Shown: in pieces, positions 33,733 to 42,570 of the stretch
Layout: each line of letters starts with the position of its first letter
Numbering within the stretch: position 1 is the stretch's first letter
Source: Verrucomicrobiaceae bacterium
Lineage (GTDB): Bacteria > Verrucomicrobiota > Verrucomicrobiia > Verrucomicrobiales > Verrucomicrobiaceae
Direction of reading: 5' to 3'
DNA: 64,000 nucleotides
Assembly: GCA_027490195.1 (NCBI GenBank)
Contig: JAIXYN010000006.1
Span: 70,930 to 134,929 of the forward strand
Made by a program: the position numbers and the translations under genes
The notes under the pieces: generated by a model
What the model saw: only the letters and a program-made list of their open reading frames with translations
Told to the model about the DNA's origin: nothing
Database searches by the model: none

Positions 33733-33846
33733 AATGGCGGAAGATGGCGTCAGGCTGCCACGTGCACGACTGGTGAACTCGGCGGCCTCAAAAAAGCTGG
33801 AGATGCATCCGTTTGATGCTCAGCATATGACAGCCAAACAATTAAC

Positions 33847-34428
33847 ATGAAAGCTTATCTATTCTGTCTGTTTTATGCTGGTCAGCTTATCTCGAGTGAG
33901 CTGCCCCAGGGAATTTCAAAATATTATGAAATAAATGAAGGAAGCAGAACTCTTGTGATGTCAGTTGCCGAAGAGAGCCAATTGGGAGAGCGCCGAAAAA
34001 CCAAGCTAACACCAACTGAACTGCTCAGGTTCTTCCCTGAAAAAAACAAAACAGCTTTTGCCAGTGAGAATGAACAAGAAATTGTTGTGGCCGTCATCGT
34101 AGCGCAAAAATTGTTTGTTTATGGCAGGGACTGGAGCGCCCCTGAGGATTATCGTTTTAGTTTTCGGGGGCAATGGCTTGATAATGATGGCCAGAATCTG
34201 GGCGATGTGTTTAGCTTCAAAAATCCTTGCCCCCAGCTTAGTCCCACGCTCAAGCTCGTCTTCAGGAGTCAAAACAATATGAAGATGAGCCGAAGAGGAG
34301 GAATTGGTTTCATTTGCTACGATTTGACTCAACAAAAGCCTGAAGAGGCCCGCTTTCTTAAGATCCAAGTGAGGGAAAAGAAATGGTCAAATTTTAACTT
34401 CGTGATGGAGTTGCCAGCAGTTCAGTGA
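33847..34428 (+). CDS. AT-rich hypothetical secreted protein 2
   Basis: The 193-residue protein has a short, weak signal-like N-terminus (MKAYLFCLFYAGQLISSEL) and a body with RTLVMSVAEESQLGERRKTK, IVVAVIVAQKLFVYGRDW, RFSFRGQWLDNDGQNLGDVF and GFICYDLT. It has the same AT-rich codon style as the gene before it and may be distantly related (two beta-rich halves, a single Cys in a late strand), but I cannot align them well. Function unknown. Confidence 0.8.
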   Translation: MKAYLFCLFYAGQLISSELPQGISKYYEINEGSRTLVMSVAEESQLGERRKTKLTPTELLRFFPEKNKTAFASENEQEIVVAVIVAQKLFVYGRDWSAPEDYRFSFRGQWLDNDGQNLGDVFSFKNPCPQLSPTLKLVFRSQNNMKMSRRGGIGFICYDLTQQKPEEARFLKIQVREKKWSNFNFVMELPAVQ

Positions 34429-34550
34429 AGAAACACAATCATTGCGGACATAAATAAAGCCTGTTTCTTGCACTCTTTCGTCGCAGGCTCTTGACGGGGC
34501 TTGACCGTTGACCTCTTCTTGATCAGACCCGCCGATCTTTCCAACCACCC

Positions 34551-35030
34551 ATGCCGCTCAATTTTGTCCGCTTCAAGCACGCCCGGTTCTCCGCTCGTTT
34601 TCCTGATACGTTCCGCTATTCGCGCTCGCACTACTGGATGGCGAAAGTGGAGGGTGAAACGGATCTATGGCGAGTCGGATTCACCAAATTCGCCACGCGC
34701 ATGCTGGGTGAGCTGGTGGACTGTGAGTGGAAGCCTGCAGAGGGTGGTCCTGTGGCACCTGGCGACAACATTGGCTGGGTGGAGGGATTCAAGGCGGCGT
34801 CCGATGTGTATTGCGTGATGAACGGGGCGTTTGCGGGTGGGAATCCGGAGCTGAAGGTGGATGCGTGCATTGTGCGCAGTGATCCGTATGAGCAGGGGTG
34901 GCTGTACAGCGTGCGGGGTGAACCGGAGGCGGAGAGCATGGATGTGAATGGGTATATTGAGCTGCTAGGTGGGACGATTCAGAGGATGGCGGAGGAGGGG
35001 CATGGGGAAGAAGGGGCGGAGGAAGCCTGA
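34551..35030 (+). CDS. Glycine cleavage H-like lipoyl protein
   Basis: The 159-residue protein follows the GcvH plan: LWRVGFTKFATRMLGELVDC (usual VGIT..A...LGDIV), GDNIGWVEGFKAASDVY (usual ESVKAASDIY) with lipoylation Lys81 kept, and DPYEQGWLYSV (usual DPY..GWL). The acidic tail (GHGEEGAEEA) is extra. No gcvT, gcvP or lipoylation gene is near, so it may carry lipoate for another enzyme, as some H-like proteins do. GC content returns to the window norm. Confidence 0.88.
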   Translation: MPLNFVRFKHARFSARFPDTFRYSRSHYWMAKVEGETDLWRVGFTKFATRMLGELVDCEWKPAEGGPVAPGDNIGWVEGFKAASDVYCVMNGAFAGGNPELKVDACIVRSDPYEQGWLYSVRGEPEAESMDVNGYIELLGGTIQRMAEEGHGEEGAEEA

Positions 35031-35164
35031 GGGAGGAGAGGGACAATCAGATGGGGAGACAATGAGATCCTGGCATTGCCGTTCGCGCAGGTTTGTGGTG
35101 ATAAGGATGGTGCTGGCATGCCTCCGGCATGCGCCCGTGGGAGAGGGCTGGGCGAATGCGCATT

Positions 35165-35402
35165 CCAGGGGTCTTCGACCCCTGGCTACCCGCTGTGATC
35201 CCCTTCGGGGATCGAGGAATGGACGGCCTCATCCAGCATGAAGATCATGGCGCTCTAGTGCGATTCTTAACTGCATGCAGAACCCGGACCGCACTCGGAG
35301 AGTGCGGCCCACTCCACGCTGGAGCTACGGGTGCGTGGGGTATTGCGGGGCATTTTGCAGCAATCGGAGCTTTCTCTGCAGGCAAGAGTGCCTGCATCAC
35401 TT
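35165..35402 (+). repeat. Hairpin repeats: family D layout copy 6, family C copy 3, family A relative
   Basis: 35165-35185: CCAGGGGTC-TTC-GACCCCTGG, then CTACCCGCTGT, then GATCCCC-TTC-GGGGATC (35197-35213). 35288-35322: CCGCACT-CGGAG-AGTGCGG, then CCCACTCCACGCTGG. 35378-35395: GCAGGCA-AGAG-TGCCTGC, similar to family A. Three families are packed in one gap of 366 bp. Confidence 0.85.
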
Positions 35403-38400
35403 GCCGAGGAGGAAGGCAAGGAGATCGGCCATTTGGTCTTTGGTGATGGCGGCTTCGAGGCCGACGGGCATGAGGGTGTGATCGAGGGATTTCATTTCCT
35501 TGATGGCGGTGCGCTGGATGGTTTCCTTGGCTCCGCCCATCATGGCGAGGACAATGGCATCACCAGTCTCGCTTTGGATGAGGCCGGAGAGGGTGCGGCC
35601 GTCTTTGGTTTCGACGGTGTAGGCGCTCCAGCGGGCTTCGAACATGCGGTTGGGGTCGAGGATGTCGGAGAGGAGGCCTTCGGGGGGCTTCACTTTGACG
35701 TCGGAGAGAGGAGGGCCGACATCGACACCGAGGGTGCCGTGCTTGTGGCAGGTGATGCAGATGGTGGCGAAGACCTGCTGACCTTTTTGGGCGTTCCCTT
35801 TCATGGTGGTGGCGACCATGTAGTCCTGCACGACTTTAGCGCGGTCGCTGCTGGCTTCGCCGAAGAGTTTCTTGGCGAGTGTGGGCATTTCGCCGGTGCC
35901 GCGCTGGTAGCGCCAGCGGGTTTCGACATCGACCCAGGCGGTGGGGAACTCGCCCGCTTCCATGCGTTTGAACAGAGCGAGCGCGGTGGTGGCGTTGGCG
36001 GTGAGGACGGGGACGAGGTCGCGCTTCAATGCGGGGCCGGCTTTGGGCAGGAGTTCATAGATGAGCGGCGAGGTGGTGGTGGCGGGGTATTTCTTCAGCA
36101 GGGCGAGTGCGGCGGTTGTTAGTTCCGCAGGCTGGTTGGTGGTGAGCAAGGTCTTTACCACGGGCTGCACGGCATCCCATTTGCGCTGGCCGAGGAGGGG
36201 CATGACGGCGAGGCGTTGGTCGAGGGGTGCCTTATTGTCAGCGATGACTTCGTCCACCTTTAGAAGCAACACATTGATTTCCTTCGCTGCATCCTCAAAG
36301 CCAGGAGGCGGCTTGGAGACGAATGCCGCGAGCGATTTCACACCCAGCTTACCGCCGGATTTGGGCAGACCTTCTGCAAGGCCTTGGAGAAGCGCGGGTT
36401 TCCACCAAGTTAGGGTTGAGGGCGTGATTCTCACCGAGTTCATCGCAGACCAGAAATCATAGTTGGCGAGCTGTGATTGCCCGGCTTGCGAAGAGCTGAT
36501 CCGAGCAAGGTTTTTAACAAAGTCAGCCTTTGACGCGGTCATTGTTGATGAGGCTGGCTGCTTCACAAACCAATCGAGGATCACTCCAGCGGTGGCTTCA
36601 TGATCTTCGGTCATGGCCGCCAATAGAACTGCTTTAAAGATCCACGGGTCATCCGAAAAGCGAGCCAGAACACGCTGAATCAAATCCGCGTTCAACCTCG
36701 TTGGCCTAGCTGTCGATTGACAAAGCGATAAGAAGGCGATGCGAGTGAGATCACTATTTTCCATCTTAAAAAAGTCATCAGTGGCATGCCAGGTATAAAA
36801 ATCTGTAAAGCAACCGGACAGCACTTCAAACAATCGAGCGTCATCTAGAATGCGATACGAGTTCGGCTTTCCAGCTTTGTCGATGATGTCACGGAGTTTT
36901 TCATCGGTGTGGCGGCGATAGAGAGTGGAGACGACTGAATAGAAATGGATGTCGAAGAGCGTCGATGCTGACTGTTTCACCGAGGCGGCTGCAAAAGAGG
37001 ACAATTCCTCCGGCGGTAGTGTCGCAAGCAACCGCTGCGCCGTCTCGCGCTGCCATGCGTTTTCGTTCCCGAGCCACTCAACGAGTTTATCTATCTCCTT
37101 CGGTGCGGCTTCCACCTTTGGTGCTTTTTTGCCCTTAGGCACCACACGCCAGATGCGGCCTTCGTTTTCGCCTTGGCGCATGTCGTGGGTTTTGACGAAC
37201 TCTTCGGGGAAGAAGCGGGCGTGGTCGATCCAGCGGCGGTAGATGTCGCAAATGTAGATGGCACCGTCGGGGCCGGTGGTGAAGTTGACAGGGCGGGACC
37301 ATTCGTCGCTGCTGCGGAAGAATTCGGTGCGGTCGCCAATACGGGTGGCTTTGAGAGATGCGCCGTTGGGGGTGATCTTGTAGCGGGTGACGAGCTGGCC
37401 GGTGGGATCGGGGACGAAGACGTTGTTTTTCAGCTCGGGCATGAGTGGGCCGCGATAGACGCCGAGGCCGGAGCAGGCGGTGTTGGTGCCGGCGTGGGCG
37501 TCTGCGGTGGTGTGGGTGATCTGAAGCGGGAAGACGCGGGTCTCTGCGCCGAAGGGAGCGATGTCCTCGTAGTTCTGCGTGATGCCTGCATTGGGATTGC
37601 GCAGCATGGCCTCGTAGGGCATGACGGTGAACATGAGGGGATTGCGATTCGAGCAGTAGAAGTGGTGGCCGTAGTCATCGAACGCGCCGCCGTACTGGCC
37701 TTTGCCACCAGTGAGGGTGATCTTGTCGGTGCGGGGGTCCCATTTGAAATTGCTGCCGGGGATGTTCACGACATCGGTGGGATTGTCGGCGGGGTAGATC
37801 TCGCGGGCATCGAGGCCGTTGTTGAAATGGACGCAGCCGTCGAGGCCCCAGCGCGGGGCGCTGACCTGGAGCTGGGCGTGCTTGGGATTGAAGCCTTTGA
37901 TGAGGGATTTGATCTCGTCGGCCTTGCCATCGCCATCGGTGTCTTTGAGGAAGAGAATCTGTGAGCGGGTGGTGGCGATGAGGCCGCCGTTGTAGGGGAG
38001 GAGGCCCTGCACGTTGTCCATGTGATCGGCAAAGGTGACGGCTTTGTCCATGCGGCCGTCGCCATTTTCATCGGTGAGGAGCTGGATGCGGGAGAGCCAG
38101 GGATCTCCGGCGACTGGAGGGCCGAGGGGGTAGTCGCGCATGTCTGCGACATACATGCGGCCTTGCGCATCCCAGGTGCATTCGACGGGGTCGAGCACGA
38201 GGGGCTCGGCGGCGACGAGCTGGACTTCGTAGTCACCATCGAGCTGGATGCGCTTGAGGGATTCTTCGGGAGAGAGTGCTTTGGACTGGCCATCGCGCAC
38301 GGCACCGATGTCGCTGCCGCCGCTGGCCTGGATGGCGCTCCACTTTTCTTTGAATTCGCCGAGGGGATACAATTCGTAACGGCGCACGAGCATTTCTGCG

Positions 38401-39158
38401 CCTTCGGTTTGGAGGAGGATTTTGCCTTCGGCGGGTTTGCAGTCGAAGGCTTCGTTCACCATCGCGCCATTGACGAAGTATTGAAGTGTGTCGCCTTTGG
38501 CGATGACTTCGAGGCGGTTCCACTCGCCGGAGGGTGATTCGACATCTTCACGGCCGCGGAAGCCGACCTTATCGGCCCAGTCCACATCGCGGTGTTTCCA
38601 GTTGATGCGGCCTTTGGTGACGGTCTGGCGTGGCTCGCCTTTCTTCCAGATTTTTTCTTTGTCGCGGTCGAGGGTGAACTCGGCGGAGAGGGAGGTGGTG
38701 AGTTCTTTGCCATCGGCCAGTGTGGGCGAGAGCACGAGGATGTCGCCGACGCCGCCTTCGATGATCTGGGCTTCGATGCTGGCCATCCAGGTGTCGGTGT
38801 AAGCGCCGTGGGGGCCGTAGGCGTGGAGGAGGAGGCCGTTGTCTTTGGCGGCTTTTTCGCGTTTGCCCCAGGTTTTGGTGCCCCACTTGAATTCGATGAC
38901 GAGGTGGTAGTCGCGGAAGTTTTCCTTGGTGGCAACGTAGCCGTAGCCACGGCCGCTGATGTGGAAGGTGCCGTCTTTGTCGAATGTCCAGATGTCCTTG
39001 GGATCGTCGTGGAAATCGGCCTTGGGGTTGACGTGGTGCTCGACGTTGCCGGATTTGATGACGTCGAGGAGATTGAGCTTGGTTTTGACGGGCTCGATGG
39101 CGGAGAGATGGCCTACTGAACACACGAAAAACACGGAAAGGAGTGAGAGGATACGCAT
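35397..39158 (-). CDS. Giant secreted DUF1080 - dehydrogenase propeller - HEAT-like - cytochrome c protein
   Basis: The 1253-residue protein has a signal peptide (about 1-20). Domains in order: DUF1080/3-keto-disaccharide hydrolase-like (about 25-265; TFHISGRGYGYVATKENF, FRDYHLVIEFKWG), a PVC-type membrane-bound dehydrogenase propeller (about 290-660), HEAT-like helices (about 680-1080) and a c-type haem domain (CITCH at about 1134-1138) with a long tail. It probably oxidises or hydrolyses sugars in the periplasm and passes electrons to a chain. GC drops (38-53% in three 60-bp counts) in the HEAT-like part (about 36480-37080), against about 67% in a flanking count. It stands alone. Confidence 0.92.
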   Translation of the reverse strand: MRILSLLSVFFVCSVGHLSAIEPVKTKLNLLDVIKSGNVEHHVNPKADFHDDPKDIWTFDKDGTFHISGRGYGYVATKENFRDYHLVIEFKWGTKTWGKREKAAKDNGLLLHAYGPHGAYTDTWMASIEAQIIEGGVGDILVLSPTLADGKELTTSLSAEFTLDRDKEKIWKKGEPRQTVTKGRINWKHRDVDWADKVGFRGREDVESPSGEWNRLEVIAKGDTLQYFVNGAMVNEAFDCKPAEGKILLQTEGAEMLVRRYELYPLGEFKEKWSAIQASGGSDIGAVRDGQSKALSPEESLKRIQLDGDYEVQLVAAEPLVLDPVECTWDAQGRMYVADMRDYPLGPPVAGDPWLSRIQLLTDENGDGRMDKAVTFADHMDNVQGLLPYNGGLIATTRSQILFLKDTDGDGKADEIKSLIKGFNPKHAQLQVSAPRWGLDGCVHFNNGLDAREIYPADNPTDVVNIPGSNFKWDPRTDKITLTGGKGQYGGAFDDYGHHFYCSNRNPLMFTVMPYEAMLRNPNAGITQNYEDIAPFGAETRVFPLQITHTTADAHAGTNTACSGLGVYRGPLMPELKNNVFVPDPTGQLVTRYKITPNGASLKATRIGDRTEFFRSSDEWSRPVNFTTGPDGAIYICDIYRRWIDHARFFPEEFVKTHDMRQGENEGRIWRVVPKGKKAPKVEAAPKEIDKLVEWLGNENAWQRETAQRLLATLPPEELSSFAAASVKQSASTLFDIHFYSVVSTLYRRHTDEKLRDIIDKAGKPNSYRILDDARLFEVLSGCFTDFYTWHATDDFFKMENSDLTRIAFLSLCQSTARPTRLNADLIQRVLARFSDDPWIFKAVLLAAMTEDHEATAGVILDWFVKQPASSTMTASKADFVKNLARISSSQAGQSQLANYDFWSAMNSVRITPSTLTWWKPALLQGLAEGLPKSGGKLGVKSLAAFVSKPPPGFEDAAKEINVLLLKVDEVIADNKAPLDQRLAVMPLLGQRKWDAVQPVVKTLLTTNQPAELTTAALALLKKYPATTTSPLIYELLPKAGPALKRDLVPVLTANATTALALFKRMEAGEFPTAWVDVETRWRYQRGTGEMPTLAKKLFGEASSDRAKVVQDYMVATTMKGNAQKGQQVFATICITCHKHGTLGVDVGPPLSDVKVKPPEGLLSDILDPNRMFEARWSAYTVETKDGRTLSGLIQSETGDAIVLAMMGGAKETIQRTAIKEMKSLDHTLMPVGLEAAITKDQMADLLAFLLGK

Positions 39159-39336
39159 GAAGTGAGTACGGCGAGGGTTAGCGTATCATTACGGCGTGGG
39201 GGGCGGTGATGCAGACACGATTGAGGCCAAACTTGGTGCTTTTGTGATGGGGGGGGACACGAGGGGTGTCGCATCGCCCAACCCCATGCTGCAATGGCTT
39301 CGCCATCGGTGGGGTAATTGAAGTGGGCTCAGGGCG

Positions 39337-39660
39337 GCGCGACCGGAACCGGCTGAAGCCGGGACTACAATACGTGCGCTGTGGACTGCGGGGTGATGGG
39401 GGATTTTCGCCCTGTGACTTCAAGCTATGTGGCACTGCTTTGGTATGCGCTGTGGGTAGCGCGACCGGAACCGGCTGAAGCCGGGACTACATTACGTGTG
39501 CTGTGGAGTGCGGGGTGATGGGAGGATTTTGGCCCTGTGACTTCAAGCTATGTGGCACTGCATTGGTATGCGCTGGGTAGCGCGACCGGAACCGGCTGAA
39601 GCCGGGACTGCATTACGTGTGCTGCGGTGATTCCAGAACGAGCTGAAGCTCGGGAGTACT
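39337..39660 (+). repeat. Tandem 121-122-bp repeat carrying hairpin family B
   Basis: Units start at 39337, 39459 and 39580. Each begins GCGCGACCGGAA, then CCGGCTGAAGCCGG, then GACTAC or GACTGC, CA(A/T)TACGTG, and two units continue with GCTGTGGA.TGCGGGGTGATGG and a shared CTTCAAGCTATGTGGCACTGC. The third is cut short and is followed by GAACGAGCTGAAGCTCG (39636-39652), a related hairpin. The gap 39159-39670 holds no gene. Confidence 0.9.
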
Positions 39661-39670
39661 TTGTTCCTGC

Positions 39671-40867
39671 TCAGGAGAGCTTGTTGCGGAAGTCGGGGTA
39701 GCCGAATTTGCGGACGACGCGGTAGTCTTGAGTGGCGGGATCGTAGATGGCGATGTCGGGATGAGGGACGCCATTGAAGGTGGTGGTTTTCACCATGGTA
39801 TAATGTGCCATGTCGGCGAAGACGAGGCGCTGACCGATGCGGAGGGGCTCGGGGAAGGAGAAACCGTGGAGGACATCGCCAGCGAGGCAGGACATGCCGC
39901 CCATTTTGTACTCGTAAGGGTGCTCTCCGGGAAGGCCTGCGCCAAAGATGTGGGGGCGGTAGGGCATCTCGAGGGTGTCCGGCATGTGGGCGGTGGCGGA
40001 GATGTCGAGGATGGCGGTGGGAGTGGGGGCCTCGATTATGTCCTGGACTTCGGCGATGAGGTAGCCGGTGTTCAGGCCGGCGGCTTCGCCGGGCTCGATG
40101 TAAACGTCCTTGCCCCACTTTTCGCGGAAGGTGCGGAGGACGCGGATGAGAAGGTCCACATCGTAGTCTTTGCGGGTGATGTGGTGGCCGCCGCCCATGT
40201 TGACCCACTGCACCTGCTCAAGGAGGCGGGGGAAGCGTTTTTCGACGGCGGCGACGGTGCGGTCGAGGACATCGGAGTCTTGTTCGCAGAGGGCGTGGAA
40301 GTGGAGGCCTTCGATGCCGGTGAGGTCTTCGCCTTCGAGGAGGTCGGAACGAATGCCGAGGCGGCAGCCGGGGGAGCAGGGATCGTAGAGGGAGACTTCG
40401 ACTTCGGAGTGCTCGGGGTTCACACGGATGCCGGGGCTGGGCGCGTGGCCGGTGGCGGCTTTGGCGGCATCGAGCATGGGTTTGAATTTCCGAAACTGGG
40501 CGAGGGAATTGAAGCTGAGATGATGCGAGATAGGGATGATGTCGCGCATTTCATGCTCTTTGAATGCGGGTGCATAGACGTGCACTTCTTTGCCGAATTC
40601 CTGGGCGAGCAGTGCCTCGTTCAAGCCGCTGGCGCAGCAGCCGCTGAGGTATTCGCGCATGATGGGGAAGACGCTGAACATGGAGAAGCCCTTGAGCGCG
40701 AGCAGGACGCGAGCGCCGGATTCACTCTGCACGTGGGCGAGTTTTTCCATGTTCTTCCGCAGCAGCGCGACGTCCACCACGTAGGCGGGGGTGTCGATAG
40801 CGTTGATGTCGAATGCGGGGGCGGGCTGCTCGTAAACGTGCGGAGGCGTGAAGTCGGTGGATGCCAT
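39671..40867 (-). CDS. nspC: Carboxynorspermidine decarboxylase NspC
   Basis: The 398-residue protein is a PLP-dependent fold-III (alanine-racemase-like) decarboxylase that turns carboxy(nor)spermidine into (nor)spermidine. IDTPAYVVDVALLRKNMEKL, LLALKGFSMFSVFPIM (PLP-Lys), HFHALCEQD, WVNMGGGHHITRKDYD and EPGEAAGLNTGYLIAEVQ match the family. Cytoplasmic. Its usual partner, carboxyspermidine dehydrogenase, is not in the window. Start ATG at 40867. Confidence 0.94.
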   Translation of the reverse strand: MASTDFTPPHVYEQPAPAFDINAIDTPAYVVDVALLRKNMEKLAHVQSESGARVLLALKGFSMFSVFPIMREYLSGCCASGLNEALLAQEFGKEVHVYAPAFKEHEMRDIIPISHHLSFNSLAQFRKFKPMLDAAKAATGHAPSPGIRVNPEHSEVEVSLYDPCSPGCRLGIRSDLLEGEDLTGIEGLHFHALCEQDSDVLDRTVAAVEKRFPRLLEQVQWVNMGGGHHITRKDYDVDLLIRVLRTFREKWGKDVYIEPGEAAGLNTGYLIAEVQDIIEAPTPTAILDISATAHMPDTLEMPYRPHIFGAGLPGEHPYEYKMGGMSCLAGDVLHGFSFPEPLRIGQRLVFADMAHYTMVKTTTFNGVPHPDIAIYDPATQDYRVVRKFGYPDFRNKLS

Positions 40868-41418
40868 GGGGGCGTGGAGAATAGCGGCCCCTACCCGCCT
40901 CGCAAGGGTCTGTCGTGCGTTGTTCGTGGGTCAGTGTGACGAAACGTACACAGACACGCTCAAGCGTGAACGACATGACCGATCATCGTTGCACTTTCGC
41001 ATCACCGGAGTGGAGAAGGATGCATGGGATTGGCGGACGATCTCCCGCGTCCCTTCAGGACGCGACCTTCGGTGAGCAATGGTTATTTTCATGACCCAGG
41101 GCTTGCTGCGCTGCGCCCTGGGCTGAGTCCGGCGGCCCTTCAGGCCGCGAGTACGGGCCGTGAATGGTTTAGATATAGCAGTTCACAAAACACATTTCCG
41201 TTTAGCAGGCTGTCTCTGGCGAGAAAGTCATGGACTCCGCCGGCGGCTGGCTGGGGACAGCAAGCCCTACCCTCGCTGGGCTGGCGGGTGCCCGGCGCGA
41301 GGGAGGGAGGCTCGTCCTCATGCTGCCAAGACTGGATCTCAAACTTTGGGGCTGCTGTCAGGCATTCCGTGAGAGCAACCCCAGTTAATTGATGGTGCAA
41401 AACAGAGGCCAGACGGCC
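40868..41418 (+). repeat. Gene-free gap with family D layout, copy 7
   Basis: Hairpin GCGTCC/GGACGC at about 41047-41062, stem CCCAGGGC/GCCCTGGG (41095-41102 with 41115-41122), then hairpin GCGGCC/GGCCGC (41132-41148). A further GC-rich stretch (41230-41330) can fold around GCTGGCTGGGGACAGC. No convincing gene. Confidence 0.7.
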
Positions 41419-42516
41419 TTAGCGAACGACACGTGCGCCGCCGCCGCCGATGGTCTTTTCGACTTCCTTGCGAGTGGCCATGGAGGTGTCGCCGGGGGTG
41501 GTGGAGGCGAGGGCACCGTGGGCTGCGCCGTATTCGACTGCCTTCTGGGCATCGTTGAACTCCAGGAAACCGAACTGCACGCCAGAGGCGAAGCTGTCGC
41601 CGCCGCCGACGCGGTCGAGGATTTCGAGGTCGGGATACTTGCGGCTCTCGTGGAACTTGCCGTCGTGCCAGAGGATGGCGGACCAGTCGTTGACGGTGGC
41701 GGTCTTCACGCCGCGCAGCGTGGTGGCAGCCACCTTGAAGTTGCTGAATTCCTTGACGGCGGTTTCGATCATGGCCTTGAAGGCATCGAGTTCGATCTTG
41801 GAGATGTTGTGGTCCACGCCCTTGACCTCGAAGCCGAGGGAGGCAGTGAAGTCCTCTTCATTGCCGATCATGACATCGACGTATTTTGCGATCTCGCGAT
41901 TGACCTCCTGCGCCTTCTTGAGGCCGCCAATGGTTTTCCAAAGGGAGGGGCGGTAGTTGAGATCGTAGCTGACGATGGTGCCGTGCTTGTTGGCGGCCTT
42001 GACGGCTTCGACGGTGAGTTCGGCGGTGGTCGCAGAGAGAGCCGCGTAGATGCCGCCGGTGTGGAACCAGCGCACGCCGAGTGTGCCGAAAATATGATCC
42101 CAGTCGATGTCGCCGGGCTTGAGCTGCGAGGCGGCGGTGTTGCCGCGATCAGGATTGCCGACGGCACCGCGGATGCCGAAGCCGCGCTCGGTGAAATTCA
42201 GGCCATTGCGGACATTGCGGCCGATGCCGTCGTCTTCGCGCCACTGGATGAAGTCAGTGGCGACGCCGCCCTGCATGATGAAGTCTTCAATGAGATGGCC
42301 GACTTCGTTGTCCACGAAGGCGGTGACGACGGCGGTCTTGTAGCCGAAGCATTTTCTGAGGCCACGAGAGGTGTTGTATTCGCCGCCGCCTTCCCAGGCC
42401 TGGAACTGACGGGCGGTGCGAATGCGGCCCTCGCCGGGATCGAGACGGAGCATGACTTCTCCGAGTGAGATTTGATCGAAGGCGCAGGATTCGCGAGGTT
42501 TGATGGTGAGGCTCAT
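41419..42516 (-). CDS. kdgK: PfkB-family sugar kinase, probable 2-dehydro-3-deoxygluconate kinase
   Basis: The 365-residue protein is a ribokinase-fold kinase. GEVMLRLDPGEGRIRTARQF and GGEYNTSRGLRKCFG form the sugar site typical of KDG kinases, and DRVGGGDSFASGVQFG is PfkB signature 2 with the catalytic Asp; the usual GAGDAF reads GGGDSF. It should phosphorylate 2-keto-3-deoxygluconate from uronic-acid or pectin/alginate breakdown; the exact substrate is inferred. It is downstream of the 2-hydroxyacid dehydrogenase (54 bases) on the same strand. Confidence 0.9.
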   Translation of the reverse strand: MSLTIKPRESCAFDQISLGEVMLRLDPGEGRIRTARQFQAWEGGGEYNTSRGLRKCFGYKTAVVTAFVDNEVGHLIEDFIMQGGVATDFIQWREDDGIGRNVRNGLNFTERGFGIRGAVGNPDRGNTAASQLKPGDIDWDHIFGTLGVRWFHTGGIYAALSATTAELTVEAVKAANKHGTIVSYDLNYRPSLWKTIGGLKKAQEVNREIAKYVDVMIGNEEDFTASLGFEVKGVDHNISKIELDAFKAMIETAVKEFSNFKVAATTLRGVKTATVNDWSAILWHDGKFHESRKYPDLEILDRVGGGDSFASGVQFGFLEFNDAQKAVEYGAAHGALASTTPGDTSMATRKEVEKTIGGGGARVVR

Positions 42517-42570
42517 GATTGGGAAAGGGGCGGGATATTGGCTGAAGGTGGAAAGCTGTAAACTGGGAAC

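Noticed and set aside
35331-36122. A 263-residue plus-strand frame at the end of the DUF1080 gene
   Set aside because: It lies wholly opposite the haem domain with its CITCH motif; its own protein is Gly/Glu repeats without domains.
39337-39660. CRISPR-like tandem repeat
   Set aside because: The 121-122-bp units are near-identical along their length, have no unique spacers, and there are no cas genes.
41140-41400. 86-residue minus-strand frame in the gap before kdgK
   Set aside because: It lies in a folded GC-rich repeat stretch and reads as low-information sequence.
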